This document shows positions 23,808 to 34,641 of a DNA stretch of 61,582 nt, in pieces; within the stretch, counting starts at the first letter, position 1; each line of letters opens with the position of its first letter. The translations under genes were made by a program, and so were the position numbers. Origin of the DNA: Methylobacter sp. (GTDB lineage Bacteria; Pseudomonadota; Gammaproteobacteria; Methylococcales; Methylomonadaceae); NCBI GenBank assembly GCA_030653175.1, contig JAURZV010000037.1, positions 1 to 61,582 on the forward strand, read 5' to 3'. The notes beneath the pieces are model-generated. The model was given only the letters and a program-made list of their open reading frames with translations, ran no database searches and was not told where the DNA came from.

Positions 23808-24172
23808 GTAGATTTTTTACCACGAACGACTGCATGGACAGATATTTGCTTCTGCAATATCTGCATTCCCCGCATCCATGCGGGTTATGCAGGAGGTAGA
23901 GCAATGCAGGAGCAATTGCCGAGACACGAAGAACGCGAAGAAATAAAACTTCGTGTTCCTCACAGTCGGACGGGGCATGTTGCCCCCGTTCGAAACGTTT
24001 TGCATTGGTTGCGTGTAGCTATTTAGCTCAGACATCGCAAAAACGTTAGGGACGGGGTTGTAAACCCCGTCCCGCTTGAGCACACGAAGAAATAAAACTT
24101 CGTGTTCTTCGTGCCTTCGTGGTGATGCTTTATAGATTACCCGACCAACCCTTTTAATATGAGATTGCCATA
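23808..24172. repeat. 365-bp repeat-filled gap between speE and ubiK
   Basis: Contains, in order: a CAGATATTTGCTTCTGCAATATCTG palindrome region (about 23840-23870); a GATGCAGG-type repeat (GCAGGAGGTAGAGCAATGC, 23888-23922); a CACGAAG repeat (23925-23960); copy D of the 112-bp double palindrome (23967-24079); and another CACGAAG/CTTCGTG repeat (24083-24125). No gene supported. Confidence 0.75.
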
Positions 24173-24433
24173 ATGTTTGATCCTAAATCCCTTGATGATA
24201 TTGCCAACCGTTTGGCTGGCGCCATACCTCCCGGCCTAAGCAGCCTGAAAGACGATCTTGAAAAGAGTTTCCATGCCATTTTGCAGGGTGCTTTAAGCAG
24301 ACTGGATTTGGTGACCCGCGAAGAGTTTGAAGTGCAAAAGCTGGTGTTGGCAAAAAACCGCTCGAAACTCGAAGACCTGGAAAAGCGCGTCGCCGAGATG
24401 GAGCAGCAACTGTTAAGCAAAGAAGACATGTAG
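24173..24433 (+). CDS. ubiK: Ubiquinone biosynthesis accessory factor UbiK (BMFP family)
   Basis: An 86-residue protein: MFDPKSLDDIANRLAGAIPPGL at the start and a C-terminal coiled coil (EVQKLVLAKNRSKLEDLEKRVAEMEQQL). This is the BMFP/YqiC pattern. UbiK binds UbiJ and lipids and supports aerobic coenzyme Q synthesis in the Ubi complex. The comM gene follows 19 bases later on the same strand, a common neighbour of ubiK. Confidence 0.9.
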   Translation: MFDPKSLDDIANRLAGAIPPGLSSLKDDLEKSFHAILQGALSRLDLVTREEFEVQKLVLAKNRSKLEDLEKRVAEMEQQLLSKEDM

Positions 24434-24452
24434 GTTTTAGGAAAAAGCAGCC

Positions 24453-25964
24453 ATGTCCTCCTTAGCGGTTGTCTACAGTCGCGGCCGCTCCGGCATAGAA
24501 GCGCCTTTAGTGACCGTTGAAGTTCATATTTCCAACGGCCTGCCTGCGCTTAATATTGTCGGCTTGCCGGAAACGGCGGTCAAGGAAAGCAAGGATCGCG
24601 TTCGGGGCGCGATATTAAACTCCAAGTTTGAGTTTCCGATGCAGCGCATCACCGTCAATCTGGCTCCTGCCGACTTACCCAAGGAAGGCGGGCGATTCGA
24701 TCTGGCTATCGCGTTGGGCATTCTGGCAGCATCCGGCCAGATTCCGATAGCTCATCTTCATCATTACGAGTGTGTAGGGGAGCTGTCGCTGGGCGGCGAA
24801 CTGCGGGCTATCAACGGCGTTTTGCCGATCGCCATACAGGCCAGGAATAATCGCAGAAAACTGATACTGCCCAAGGAAAACACCGCCGAAGCGGCGCTGG
24901 TCAAGGACATTGAAATCATCCCGGCCATGCACTTGCTGGAAGTCTGCGCCCATCTGACCGGACAGCACCTGATACAGGTCGAGTTTCAGCAGGAAGAACA
25001 ACCCATCAAGGCAACCGATGTAAACTTTGCCGATGTGCACGGCCAATATCACGTCAAAAGAGCCTTCGAGATAGCCGCAGCCGGTGCGCATAACTTGATT
25101 ATGCTGGGCCCGCCCGGCACCGGCAAATCGATGATTGCATCGCGCTTGCCGACCATCTTGCCGCAGTTGACCGAGCAACAGGCGCAGGAAACCGCTGCCA
25201 TCGCATCGATCAGCGATCAGGGGCTGGATGTCGCCAACTGGCTCAAGCCTCCGTATCGCGCACCGCATCATACCGCCTCGGCAGCGGCCTTGGTCGGTGG
25301 CGGCAGCAATCCAAGGCCCGGTGAAATATCGCTGGCGCATAACGGCACTTTGTTTCTCGATGAGTTGCCGGAATTCGACCGCAAAGTTCTTGAAGTATTA
25401 AGGGAGCCGCTGGAAACCGGCCACATCACCATTTCCCGCGCCGCACGGCAAGTCGATTTTCCGGCGCGCTTCCAGCTGATCGCGGCGATGAACCCTTGCC
25501 CTTGCGGCTTTCTGGGCGATGCTTCGGGGCGCTGTCATTGCACGTCCGAGCAGGTGATGCGCTATCGGGCAAGAGTGTCCGGGCCGTTGCTGGATCGTAT
25601 CGACATGCATCTGGAAGTGCCAAGAATCTCGCATGAAGTGCTGCGTAAAGGCTCGCCGGATGGCGAAGAAAGCAGCGAGCAAATCAGGGCGCGCGTGGTT
25701 GCTGCACGCAATCTTGCGGTCGCGCGTAGCGGCAAAGCCAATTCGGCGTTGACGGCAAAGGAAGTTAAGCAGCTGTGCGTGCTGTCCGAGCCAAGCCACC
25801 GAATTTTAGAGCAGGCGATGGACAAATTCGGCCTGTCGCATCGGGCTTATCACCGGATTTTGAAATTGGCGAGGACTATTGCTGACCTTGCCCAATCAGA
25901 AAATATAGAAACCGCTCATTTAAGCGAAGCAATTAGCTACCGCAAGCTGGATCGTAAAGTTTAA
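24453..25964 (+). CDS. comM: ComM/YifB-type AAA+ ATPase (branch migration helicase)
   Basis: A 503-residue Mg-chelatase-like AAA+ protein. The N-terminal domain has the typical VEVHISNGLPALNIVGLPETAVKESKDRVR and ITVNLAPADLPKEGGRFDLAIALGI. The Walker A motif MLGPPGTGKSM is near residue 220 and Walker B GTLFLDELPEF near 300. A Cys cluster NPCPCGFLG follows, with the C-terminal Mg_chelatase_C region ending LSEAISYRKLDRKV. ComM is a hexameric helicase that extends heteroduplex formation during natural transformation; genes of this type occur also in non-competent species. Confidence 0.93.
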   Translation: MSSLAVVYSRGRSGIEAPLVTVEVHISNGLPALNIVGLPETAVKESKDRVRGAILNSKFEFPMQRITVNLAPADLPKEGGRFDLAIALGILAASGQIPIAHLHHYECVGELSLGGELRAINGVLPIAIQARNNRRKLILPKENTAEAALVKDIEIIPAMHLLEVCAHLTGQHLIQVEFQQEEQPIKATDVNFADVHGQYHVKRAFEIAAAGAHNLIMLGPPGTGKSMIASRLPTILPQLTEQQAQETAAIASISDQGLDVANWLKPPYRAPHHTASAAALVGGGSNPRPGEISLAHNGTLFLDELPEFDRKVLEVLREPLETGHITISRAARQVDFPARFQLIAAMNPCPCGFLGDASGRCHCTSEQVMRYRARVSGPLLDRIDMHLEVPRISHEVLRKGSPDGEESSEQIRARVVAARNLAVARSGKANSALTAKEVKQLCVLSEPSHRILEQAMDKFGLSHRAYHRILKLARTIADLAQSENIETAHLSEAISYRKLDRKV

Positions 25965-26003
25965 TGCGTTATATGGTTAAGTTAAGCTTGAACGAGGTGT
26001 AAC

Positions 26004-26261
26004 ATGTCCGAACAATGCGCATTTTGTGGTCACAAACACCTTATTAGCAAAACCACGCGCTATATCTACCAAAAAGATGAGCGAATGTTAGTCGTTGAGC
26101 ATGTGCCTTGTCTTGAATGTACGTTTTGCGGTGAGCAATATTTCGATGCGTTGGTTTTAGAGAAAATCGAAAACGATTACCAGGCAATCACTGACCAACA
26201 AAGGCAACCCCAGCGCGTTATGCAGGTTGCGGTCGAGGATTTCGCGACACTGTCTTTATGA
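26004..26261 (+). CDS. YgiT-type zinc finger (MqsA-like) protein, orphan
   Basis: An 85-residue protein with two CxxC pairs, CAFCGHKH at residues 5-12 and CLECTFCGEQYFD near residue 35-47, the zinc-binding N-terminal domain of MqsA/YgiT antitoxins. It ends after DFATLSL with no helix-turn-helix domain. The cognate MqsR-type toxin is not adjacent, since the upstream gene is comM, so it may be an orphan antitoxin or a regulator. Confidence 0.75.
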   Translation: MSEQCAFCGHKHLISKTTRYIYQKDERMLVVEHVPCLECTFCGEQYFDALVLEKIENDYQAITDQQRQPQRVMQVAVEDFATLSL

Positions 26262-26346
26262 AAAAAAACGGTTTTAATAGCCCTGAATTTTGTAAGCTAA
26301 CGATAAACCATAATATTTTTTAAACAACATAACCGGAGTCTTGATC

Positions 26347-26580
26347 ATGAGCTTCACTATTGAACAAATAGCCGAAGAGGCGCTTGCACTCCCTAGCGAT
26401 GCTCGGGCATTGCTTGCAGATCGCTTGGTTGAGAGTCTTGACCCTTTGGAGGATGTTTATATCCGACAGCTTTGGGCGGCTGAAGCTCGCATTCGGCGTG
26501 ACGATGTCAGGAGCGGTGCGGTTACTACCATCCCTGGGCGGGATGCTTTGGCGCATGTGCGGAAGTCTGTTGTACGGTAG
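26347..26580 (+). CDS. Addiction module protein (antitoxin, putative addiction module component family)
   Basis: Start at ATG 26347 preceded by CCGGAG at about 26333, giving 77 residues. The sequence IEQIAEEALALPSDARALLADRLVESLD is the hallmark of the small antitoxins that accompany ParE/RelE-type toxins. Its C-terminal part (AEARIRRDDVRSGAVTTIPGRDALAHV) is intact. The toxin gene starts 5 bases after its stop, within a repeat. Confidence 0.85.
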   Translation: MSFTIEQIAEEALALPSDARALLADRLVESLDPLEDVYIRQLWAAEARIRRDDVRSGAVTTIPGRDALAHVRKSVVR

Positions 26581-26585
26581 ACTGC

Positions 26586-26927
26586 ATGGATGCAGGATGT
26601 AGAGCAATGCATGGAGCAATTGCCGAGAGATTCGAGTTTCATCCAGAGGCGCTTTCCGAATATGAAGATGCCGCTCGATATTATGCAAGTTGTCAGACTG
26701 GATTAGAGCTACGCTTCATGTCAGCGGTCGAGCATGTCATCCAACAAATAGTTGAAGCGCCTGAACGCTGGCCGATAATTGAAGATGACATTCGCCGATG
26801 TTTAACCCGTGTTTTTCCTTATGTCGTTTTTTACTCAATTGAAAAGGATTACGTGCTCATTCTTTCCGTCATGCACTGTCACCGTGAACCAGGATATTGG
26901 CGTAATCGGTCTGCAAAGAATCAGTAA
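26586..26927 (+). CDS. ParE/RelE-family toxin with repeat-encoded N terminus
   Basis: A 113-residue protein. From residue 16 the sequence RFEFHPEALSEYEDAARYYA is a normal ParE/RelE start, followed by the fold's ERWPIIEDDIRRCLTRVFPYVVFY and ILSVMHCHREPGYW. The first 15 residues (MDAGCRAMHGAIAER) are encoded by a copy of the GATGCAGGAGGTAGAGC repeat (26586-26627), which also provides the ATG. Typical relatives begin with a Met just before the FEFHPEA segment. So the repeat inserted at the gene start, keeping the frame. Whether translation begins in the repeat or at a weaker internal codon cannot be told. Toxins of this class target gyrase or ribosome-bound mRNA. Confidence 0.8.
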   Translation: MDAGCRAMHGAIAERFEFHPEALSEYEDAARYYASCQTGLELRFMSAVEHVIQQIVEAPERWPIIEDDIRRCLTRVFPYVVFYSIEKDYVLILSVMHCHREPGYWRNRSAKNQ

Positions 26928-26942
26928 CATAAGTTACAGAAA

Positions 26943-27003
26943 AATACCACGAAGACACGAAGAGCACGAAGTTTTATATTTTTCTTCGTGTTCTTCGTGG
27001 TGA
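26943..27003. repeat. CACGAAG inverted repeat
   Basis: ACCACGAAGACACGAAGAGC on the left arm and TTCTTCGTGTTCTTCGTGGT on the right arm form a long hairpin with an AT loop, just before rep. Related copies lie at 7905, 12158, 23925, 24083 and 59190-59320. Confidence 0.75.
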
Positions 27004-27021
27004 ACTTTTTTATAGGCATCA

Positions 27022-29073
27022 ATGTCCAAACTAAACCCCCAACAACAAGCCGCTGTTAAAGCGATTGATCATCCCTTATTGGTGCTGGCCGGAGCGGGCA
27101 GCGGCAAGACGCGGGTGATTACCGAAAAAATCGCTTACTTGGTCAAGCAAGGCCTGCCTGCGCGGCATATTGCGGCGGTGACCTTCACCAACAAAGCCGC
27201 GCGGGAAATGAAAAGCCGGGTGTCCAAACTGCTGGATGACAAGCAACAGCGCGGCCTGCGGGTATCCACCTTCCATTCCTTGGGCCTGGATATATTGCGG
27301 GCGGAATCCAAGACGCTGGGCTATAAAGCGGGCCTCACCCTGTTTGACGAGCAAGACAAGCACACGCTGCTGCGCAACTTGATCAGCCACGGCGCAAAAG
27401 ACTGCGATATTGACAACATCGATATTTATGCCCGGCAAATCGGGCAATGGAAAAATGCTTTTGTCACGCCGGAGCAGTCCGTGACCATAGCTAAAGCCAA
27501 CGAATACCCGGCGGCCAACCTGTACATCGATTACACTCGCAGCCTAAAAGCCTACAATGCGGTCGATTTCGACGACCTGATTCTGTTGCCGGTGCTGCTG
27601 TTCCAACAACACCCGGCCATTTTGGAAAAATGGCAAAACAAGATCCGCTATTTGCTGGTCGATGAATACCAGGACACCAATATCACCCAATACCAGCTGG
27701 TGCGCTTAATCGCCGGTAACTTGGGGCGGTTTACCGTGGTCGGCGATGATGACCAGTCCATTTATGCCTGGCGCGGCGCACAGCCGGAAAACCTGGCGCA
27801 ATTGCAAAAAGACTACGCCCGCCTGCAAGTCATCAAGCTGGAGCAGAATTACCGCTCCACCGGGCGCATCCTTAAAGTCGCCAACCAGCTGATCGCCAAT
27901 AATCCCCATGCCTTTGAAAAAAGGCTGTGGAGCGAGCTGGGTTACGGCGATCCGCTACGGGTTTTAAGCCATAAAGACGAGCAGATCGAAGCCCAGCAGA
28001 TCGTATCCGAGATCATCCATCATAAGTTCAAGACAGGCAGCAATTACCAGGACTATGCGATTTTATATCGCGGCAACCATCAGTCCCGGTTGTTCGAGAA
28101 GGGCCTTCGGGAAAACAACATCCCGTATTTCATCAGCGGCAGCACCTCGTTTTTCGCCTATTCGGAAATCAAGGACATCCTCGGCTACCTGCGCTTGTTT
28201 GTTAACCAGGATGACGATGCGGCGTTTTTGCGCGTGATCAACACCCCCAAACGGGAAATCGGCCCAAGCACCTTGGAAAAGCTCGGCGCGTATGCCAATG
28301 AGCGTCACATCAGCCTGTTTGCGGCCAGCACCGAGTTCGGCTTGAGCCAAAAGCTGTCCGAAAAAGCCATGCAGCGGCTAACAAAATTCCGCGATTGGGT
28401 GATTGATACCGCAGACCGTATCGAGCGGGGCGATACCTTTGCGGTCATCGAACAGTTCATCGATCAAATCGGTTATTCGCAGCATTTACAGGAAGAAAGC
28501 AAAACCAAGGAATCCGCCGACCGCAAGCTAAAAAATGTCTACGAGCTGGTCGAATGGCTAAAACGCATCGCCGACGACTGCAAGGATGCAGGAGGTAGAG
28601 CAACGCATGGAGCAGTTGCCGACAAGGAAACCGATGGTCAAAAACCGCTGGCGGAAATCGTCGCCAAAATCATGCTGATGGACATCATGGAACGTAATCA
28701 GGAAGACGAAGTCAGCGATCAGGTCAGCCTGATGACCCTGCACGCCGCCAAAGGGCTGGAATTTCCGCATGTGTTTTTGATCGGCATCGAAGAAAATATC
28801 CTGCCCCATCAAAACAGCATTGAAACCGACAACATAGAAGAAGAGCGACGCCTGGCCTACGTCGGCATCACCCGCGCCCAGCGCACCTGCACGTTCAGCT
28901 ACTGCACCCACCGCAAGCGTTACGGCGAAGTCGCCGAATGCGAGCCCAGCCGGTTCTTAAGCGAACTGCCCGAAGACGACCTGGAATGGGTCAACAAAAA
29001 ACAGCTGGCCCCCGAAGTTATCAAAGAGCGCGGCAAGGCGAGCTTAGCGCACTTGAAAACAATGTTGTCGTAA
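27022..29073 (+). CDS. rep: ATP-dependent DNA helicase Rep, with an in-frame repeat insertion
   Basis: A 683-residue SF1A helicase that moves 3' to 5' on single-stranded DNA and clears protein blocks ahead of forks. Motifs in order: AGAGSGKTR (Walker A, about 22-30), [43 protein letters not shown] and [10 protein letters not shown]. The C-terminal LPEDDLEW...SLAHLKTML matches E. coli Rep rather than UvrD. Residues 522-534 ([13 protein letters not shown]) are encoded by a copy of a dispersed repeat (28585-28622). They lie in the 2B/2A junction region between [10 protein letters not shown] and [15 protein letters not shown], where E. coli Rep has a shorter linker. The frame is preserved, so the helicase is probably functional with an extra surface loop. 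Confidence 0.92.
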   Translation: MSKLNPQQQAAVKAIDHPLLVLAGAGSGKTRVITEKIAYLVKQGLPARHIAAVTFTNKAAREMKSRVSKLLDDKQQRGLRVSTFHSLGLDILRAESKTLGYKAGLTLFDEQDKHTLLRNLISHGAKDCDIDNIDIYARQIGQWKNAFVTPEQSVTIAKANEYPAANLYIDYTRSLKAYNAVDFDDLILLPVLLFQQHPAILEKWQNKIRYLLVDEYQDTNITQYQLVRLIAGNLGRFTVVGDDDQSIYAWRGAQPENLAQLQKDYARLQVIKLEQNYRSTGRILKVANQLIANNPHAFEKRLWSELGYGDPLRVLSHKDEQIEAQQIVSEIIHHKFKTGSNYQDYAILYRGNHQSRLFEKGLRENNIPYFISGSTSFFAYSEIKDILGYLRLFVNQDDDAAFLRVINTPKREIGPSTLEKLGAYANERHISLFAASTEFGLSQKLSEKAMQRLTKFRDWVIDTADRIERGDTFAVIEQFIDQIGYSQHLQEESKTKESADRKLKNVYELVEWLKRIADDCKDAGGRATHGAVADKETDGQKPLAEIVAKIMLMDIMERNQEDEVSDQVSLMTLHAAKGLEFPHVFLIGIEENILPHQNSIETDNIEEERRLAYVGITRAQRTCTFSYCTHRKRYGEVAECEPSRFLSELPEDDLEWVNKKQLAPEVIKERGKASLAHLKTMLS

Positions 29074-29105
29074 TTACCGGGCTGATCGGTTAGAATATAA
29101 CTCAT

Positions 29106-29182
29106 GCGCCCGTAGCTCAGCTGGATAGAGTACAGCCCTCCGAAGGCTGTGGTCAGAGGTTCGAATCCCCTCGGGCGCGCCA
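29106..29182 (+). tRNA. tRNA-Arg (anticodon CCG)
   Basis: A 77-base cloverleaf: acceptor GCGCCCG pairs with CGGGCGC, with a discriminator G and encoded CCA at 29180-29182. The D-arm has AGCTCAGCTGGATAGAG. The anticodon stem CAGCC/GGCTG has the loop CTCCGAA (anticodon CCG, reading CGG), and the T-loop is GGTTCGAATCC. It starts 32 bases after rep. Confidence 0.95.
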
Positions 29183-29503
29183 TCTATCTTGTTGTAGTTG
29201 CCTTGCTTCCATTTCCGCACGGCAATAACAAGCGTCTCATTCAAGCTTAATTTCACATTCTGTTTTCTCCGGTTATTCTGTATCAGAGCCGCGCCATGCA
29301 TATAAAATGTTTAATGATTCATATATTAATCCGCAGTAGTCGGTTGTCCTGAAAAACAGTTGAACTATTTGTGCAAATTTAAAATGATATTTATCGGAAT
29401 ATTATAGGGTTAGCTGATTGCTCAAATGGTGTTGGGCTAGACAGCAAAGCAAAAATTTGAAAGCATTACCGAATCGGTGGATAAATCCAAATCTGAATTA
29501 TAA
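29183..29503. other. Intergenic region after tRNA-Arg, no gene seen
   Basis: About 320 AT-rich bases. No phage-type integrase, no second copy of the tRNA 3' end and no repeat of the other families was noticed, so there is no evidence for an integrated island at this tRNA. Confidence 0.5.
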
Positions 29504-29536
29504 TTGACGCAATTTTTGGGTGAACTGGATATAACT

Positions 29537-29944
29537 ATGCGGCGAACAATAAAGGCAAAACACGAGCTACGCTTGTATGAGCTTAAAAAAGCGGTGAACG
29601 ATTTTCTTGAGCTCTCTGAAAATTTAACGCTGCTTCAAGCGATTAATGAAAAGGCTCAGGAGATGGCGCAGGCGGTTGATGTGTTGCAACAGTTGTTACA
29701 GCAGGGTTTGGCTGAAAATGCCCTGGTTAAGGCTATTAATGCTTCCGAGGCTGCGGCCCTGCTTGATGAGATTGTCGATGCCGATGCGGTTGGTGAGCTG
29801 GAGGCTTATATGCTGTCGGCCGCAGAAGGTATTGAAGATGCCGAGGTAACGCAGTTTTTAACCGAAGTAATGGACAAGGTTGAGCGTAAATATAATCTAT
29901 TGCTTGAAAAGGCACATGCTTATAATGCGCTAATTAAAGGTTAG
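29537..29944 (+). CDS. Uncharacterised acidic helical protein
   Basis: About 135 residues from ATG 29537; a TTG eleven codons earlier is an alternative start. It starts MRRTIKAKHELRLYELKKAV and is otherwise rich in Ala, Leu, Glu and Asp (LLDEIVDADAVGELEAYMLSAAEG), with long predicted helices and possible coiled coil and no Cys. I recognise no family. It lies convergent to ispB, with 13 bases between the two stops. Confidence 0.6.
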   Translation: MRRTIKAKHELRLYELKKAVNDFLELSENLTLLQAINEKAQEMAQAVDVLQQLLQQGLAENALVKAINASEAAALLDEIVDADAVGELEAYMLSAAEGIEDAEVTQFLTEVMDKVERKYNLLLEKAHAYNALIKG

Positions 29945-29957
29945 GTCTGCGAGGCTT

Positions 29958-30968
29958 TTAATAATTGCGCTGAACGGAAAATTTCGCCAATAAAGTCAAC
30001 GCCTGTTTATATTCTGAAGCAGGCAGGACGCTTAATGCGGATATCGCTTTTTGAGCTTCCTCGTCGGCGCGTCGTTCTGTGTAATCAATGGCTTTAGTGC
30101 TTTGCACGATGGCGTAAACTTCGTTAAAGGCGTCACGGTCGCCATTTTTGATTGCGTCAATAATGATTTTGGCCTCGCTTTCGCTGCTGTTTTGAATGGC
30201 GTAAATTAGTGGTAAGGTCGGTTTGCCTTCGGCAAGGTCGTCGCCGAGATTTTTGCCCAGTTCGTCTTTACTGGCTTTGTAGTCGAGTGCGTCATCAATC
30301 AGTTGAAAAGCGATGCCAAGATGCTGACCGTATAGCGCAAGGCCTTGTTCTGTTTCGGTTGACGCTCCGGCGATAACGGCGGCCAATTTGGTCGCGGCGC
30401 TGAATAAAATAGCGGTTTTTCTGGCAATAACTTCGAGATATTTTTGTTCTGTCGTCTCGGGATTATTACAGTTTAAAAGTTGCAGCACCTCGCCTTCGGC
30501 AATGGCTGTGGTGGTTTTTGACAGGATTTCCATTACCCGCATATTACCGGTACGCACCATCATTTCAAATGCGCTGGAATAAAGGTAATCGCCTACCAGT
30601 ATGCTGGCCGCATTGCCCCAAACAGCATTGGCGGATTCTTTGCCGCGTCTGAGGTCGGAGTCGTCCACAACGTCGTCATGCAGTAGTGTGGCGGTGTGGA
30701 TAAATTCAATGACCGCCGCCAGCAGCAGGTGGTTATCGCTGGCTCCTCCCAGCGCCTTGGCCGCCAGTAACAGTAACATTGGACGTAACCTTTTGCCGCC
30801 GCTGCCGACTATATAATGGCCCATCTGGTTAATGAGGACAACATCGGAACTTAACTCGTTAATAATGAGCTGATCGACAGCTTTTGCCTCAGTTGCAGTT
30901 AATTTTTTGATTGAATCAAAATCAATGGGTGCAGAGATGTTAGTCGAAGATTGTGGATGCGATGCCAT
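29958..30968 (-). CDS. ispB: Polyprenyl (octaprenyl) diphosphate synthase
   Basis: A 336-residue trans-prenyltransferase that makes the side chain of ubiquinone. The first Asp-rich motif is LLHDDVVDDSDLRRG near residue 93 and the second is FQLIDDALDYKASKDELGKNLGDDL near residue 220. It is divergent from rplU-rpmA-obgE, the standard gammaproteobacterial arrangement, which supports ispB over other prenyl synthases. Chain length (C40 or other) cannot be deduced by eye. Confidence 0.92.
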   Translation of the reverse strand: MASHPQSSTNISAPIDFDSIKKLTATEAKAVDQLIINELSSDVVLINQMGHYIVGSGGKRLRPMLLLLAAKALGGASDNHLLLAAVIEFIHTATLLHDDVVDDSDLRRGKESANAVWGNAASILVGDYLYSSAFEMMVRTGNMRVMEILSKTTTAIAEGEVLQLLNCNNPETTEQKYLEVIARKTAILFSAATKLAAVIAGASTETEQGLALYGQHLGIAFQLIDDALDYKASKDELGKNLGDDLAEGKPTLPLIYAIQNSSESEAKIIIDAIKNGDRDAFNEVYAIVQSTKAIDYTERRADEEAQKAISALSVLPASEYKQALTLLAKFSVQRNY

Positions 30969-31225
30969 TATGTAGTGCTGCGTGTAAGTTTGGGTTATTT
31001 TTCATAGTGATAGCTATGAAAATCAAATTCTGTTAGGCTATTATAACTTAATAGAACATTAATCGCCCATGCTATTGATTGTGTTGGTTGAGGGTAATAG
31101 CTTTTTTGTGCTATTTTAATAAGATATTTAGGTTGTCAGTTTAATTTAGATTGACTTAACCTTGTTTTAAAAATATAATTTTTTGTTCACTTTAAACAGA
31201 TTAATGCTTGATGGAGCTTGCGCCG

Positions 31226-31537
31226 ATGTATGCGGTAATTCAAACAGGTGGTAAACAGTACCGCGTAGAAGAAGGTACTTACTTAAAAATAGAAAAACTG
31301 GAGCTAGGCGAAGGCGACAGCATTGAATTCGATAAAGTACTGATGATTCAGTCAGACGATGCTGTTAAGGTCGGCATGCCTTTTATCGAAGGCGGCAAAG
31401 TTACAGCGACTGTCTTGTCTCAAGGTAGACATGCAAAAGTCAAAATTATTAAATTCAGAAGACGTAAGCACCATATGAAACAAATGGGGCATCGTCAGTA
31501 CTATACAGAAATCCAGATTACTGGCATTTCTGCTTAA
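31226..31537 (+). CDS. rplU: 50S ribosomal protein L21
   Basis: Start at ATG 31226 ([17 protein letters not shown]), the invariant L21 N terminus, giving 103 residues; a TTG/ATG further upstream would add six unlikely residues. GGAG at about 31212 serves as a ribosome-binding site. The C-terminal [26 protein letters not shown] is the RNA-binding end. First gene of the rplU-rpmA-obgE-proB group. Confidence 0.95.
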   Translation: MYAVIQTGGKQYRVEEGTYLKIEKLELGEGDSIEFDKVLMIQSDDAVKVGMPFIEGGKVTATVLSQGRHAKVKIIKFRRRKHHMKQMGHRQYYTEIQITGISA

Positions 31538-31554
31538 GATATCAGGAGTTACAG

Positions 31555-31812
31555 ATGGCTCATAAGAAAGCTGGTGGTAGTACGCGTAACGGACGTGACT
31601 CTAATGCGAAAAGATTAGGTGTTAAGCGTTACGGTGGAGAGAGTGTGACGGCGGGCAATATCATCGTTCGTCAACGTGGAACCAAGTTTCATGCTGGTGA
31701 TAACGTAGGTTGCGGAAAAGATCATACATTGTTTGCAACGGCTGATGGCAAAGTGGTTTTTCAGGTTAAAGGACCTCAGAGCCGCAAATTTATCAGTATT
31801 GTTGCTGCATAA
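31555..31812 (+). CDS. rpmA: 50S ribosomal protein L27
   Basis: An 85-residue protein with the conserved [28 protein letters not shown] start. The N-terminal tail reaches the peptidyl-transferase centre. It follows rplU after 17 bases with AGGAG before the ATG. A strong terminator lies 75 bases downstream. Confidence 0.96.
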   Translation: MAHKKAGGSTRNGRDSNAKRLGVKRYGGESVTAGNIIVRQRGTKFHAGDNVGCGKDHTLFATADGKVVFQVKGPQSRKFISIVAA

Positions 31813-31884
31813 GACATACGGCTGTATCGCGCCATAGTATGGCGAGACAGTTAGGTCGGGTTTGTGTAACCCGGCAACTTTAAA

Positions 31885-31920
31885 AAGCTCCGCCGTTCAT
31901 GGCGGGGCTTTTTTTGTTTT
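31885..31920 (+). terminator. Rho-independent terminator after rpmA
   Basis: Stem AAGCTCCGCC/GGCGGGGCTT around a short loop, followed by a run of seven T and then GTTTT. It should end most rplU-rpmA transcripts before obgE. Confidence 0.85.
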
Positions 31921-31953
31921 TATCGGTTGAGTTTGAAGTTTGGCGGCATGTGA

Positions 31954-34099
<2,146 letters not shown>

Positions 34100-34111
34100 C
34101 CCATTGATAAT

Positions 34112-34203
34112 AGAACGCGGATGACGCAGATGAATATGATTAACGCGGATAATTCAAAAAATCTTATTTGATCATAACTATCAGCGTCATCAGCGTTCTA
34201 TTT
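34112..34203. repeat. Inverted repeat after proB
   Basis: TAGAACGCGGATGACGC at the left and GCGTCATCAGCGTTCTA at the right are imperfect inverted copies around an AT-rich centre, in the gap between proB and the shared terminator. Confidence 0.5.
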
Positions 34204-34222
34204 TTTAAAAACGACAGGCAAT

Positions 34223-34259
34223 AAAAAAGGCCGTAACTCAATGAGTCCGGCCTTTTTTA
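34223..34259. terminator. Bidirectional terminator between proB and rpsT
   Basis: AAAAAAGGCCG...CGGCCTTTTTT with a short loop containing ACTCAATGAGT. The A and T runs on both sides allow termination from proB on the plus strand and rpsT on the minus strand. Confidence 0.85.
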
Positions 34260-34278
34260 TTGAGCAATGCTAAAGCGA

Positions 34279-34542
34279 TTAAGCGATAGCTTTTACTTTT
34301 GCATTCAGTCTGCTTTTACCGCGTGCGGCTTTATTCTTGTGAATAATGCCTTTGGTAACTGCTGAATCGATAATCGGAACGGCAGTGTTGTAGGCGGCTT
34401 GCGCTTTTTCTTTGTCGCCAAGCTTAACTGCGGCAATGATTTTTTTGATGAAGGTGCGTAAGTTGCTACGTTGTCCTGCGTTGCGAATACGGCTTTTTTC
34501 CGCTTGTCGCGCACGCTTTTTAGCTTGTGCTGTATTAGCCAT
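34279..34542 (-). CDS. rpsT: 30S ribosomal protein S20
   Basis: Start at ATG 34542 ([21 protein letters not shown]), giving 87 residues; the upstream extension in the same frame lies in the promoter region. Highly basic, with RNA-binding N-terminal helices, and conserved [16 protein letters not shown] at the end. Divergent from murJ with about 100 bases between, a common gammaproteobacterial arrangement. Confidence 0.95.
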   Translation of the reverse strand: MANTAQAKKRARQAEKSRIRNAGQRSNLRTFIKKIIAAVKLGDKEKAQAAYNTAVPIIDSAVTKGIIHKNKAARGKSRLNAKVKAIA

Positions 34543-34641
34543 AGTGTCTCGATTCTTGAAATGTAAGTGAATTAAACCGTGTATTATCATTATAAATGAT
34601 ATTATTGTCAAACTTTTTGACTTGTCATAACAGGAGCGGCG

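Noticed and set aside
24675-25340. 221-codon minus-strand open frame opposite comM
   Set aside because: Antisense shadow of comM, which has all its AAA+ motifs.
29183-29503. Possible integration site at tRNA-Arg
   Set aside because: No integrase and no duplicated tRNA 3' end is visible; the following genes are core genes.
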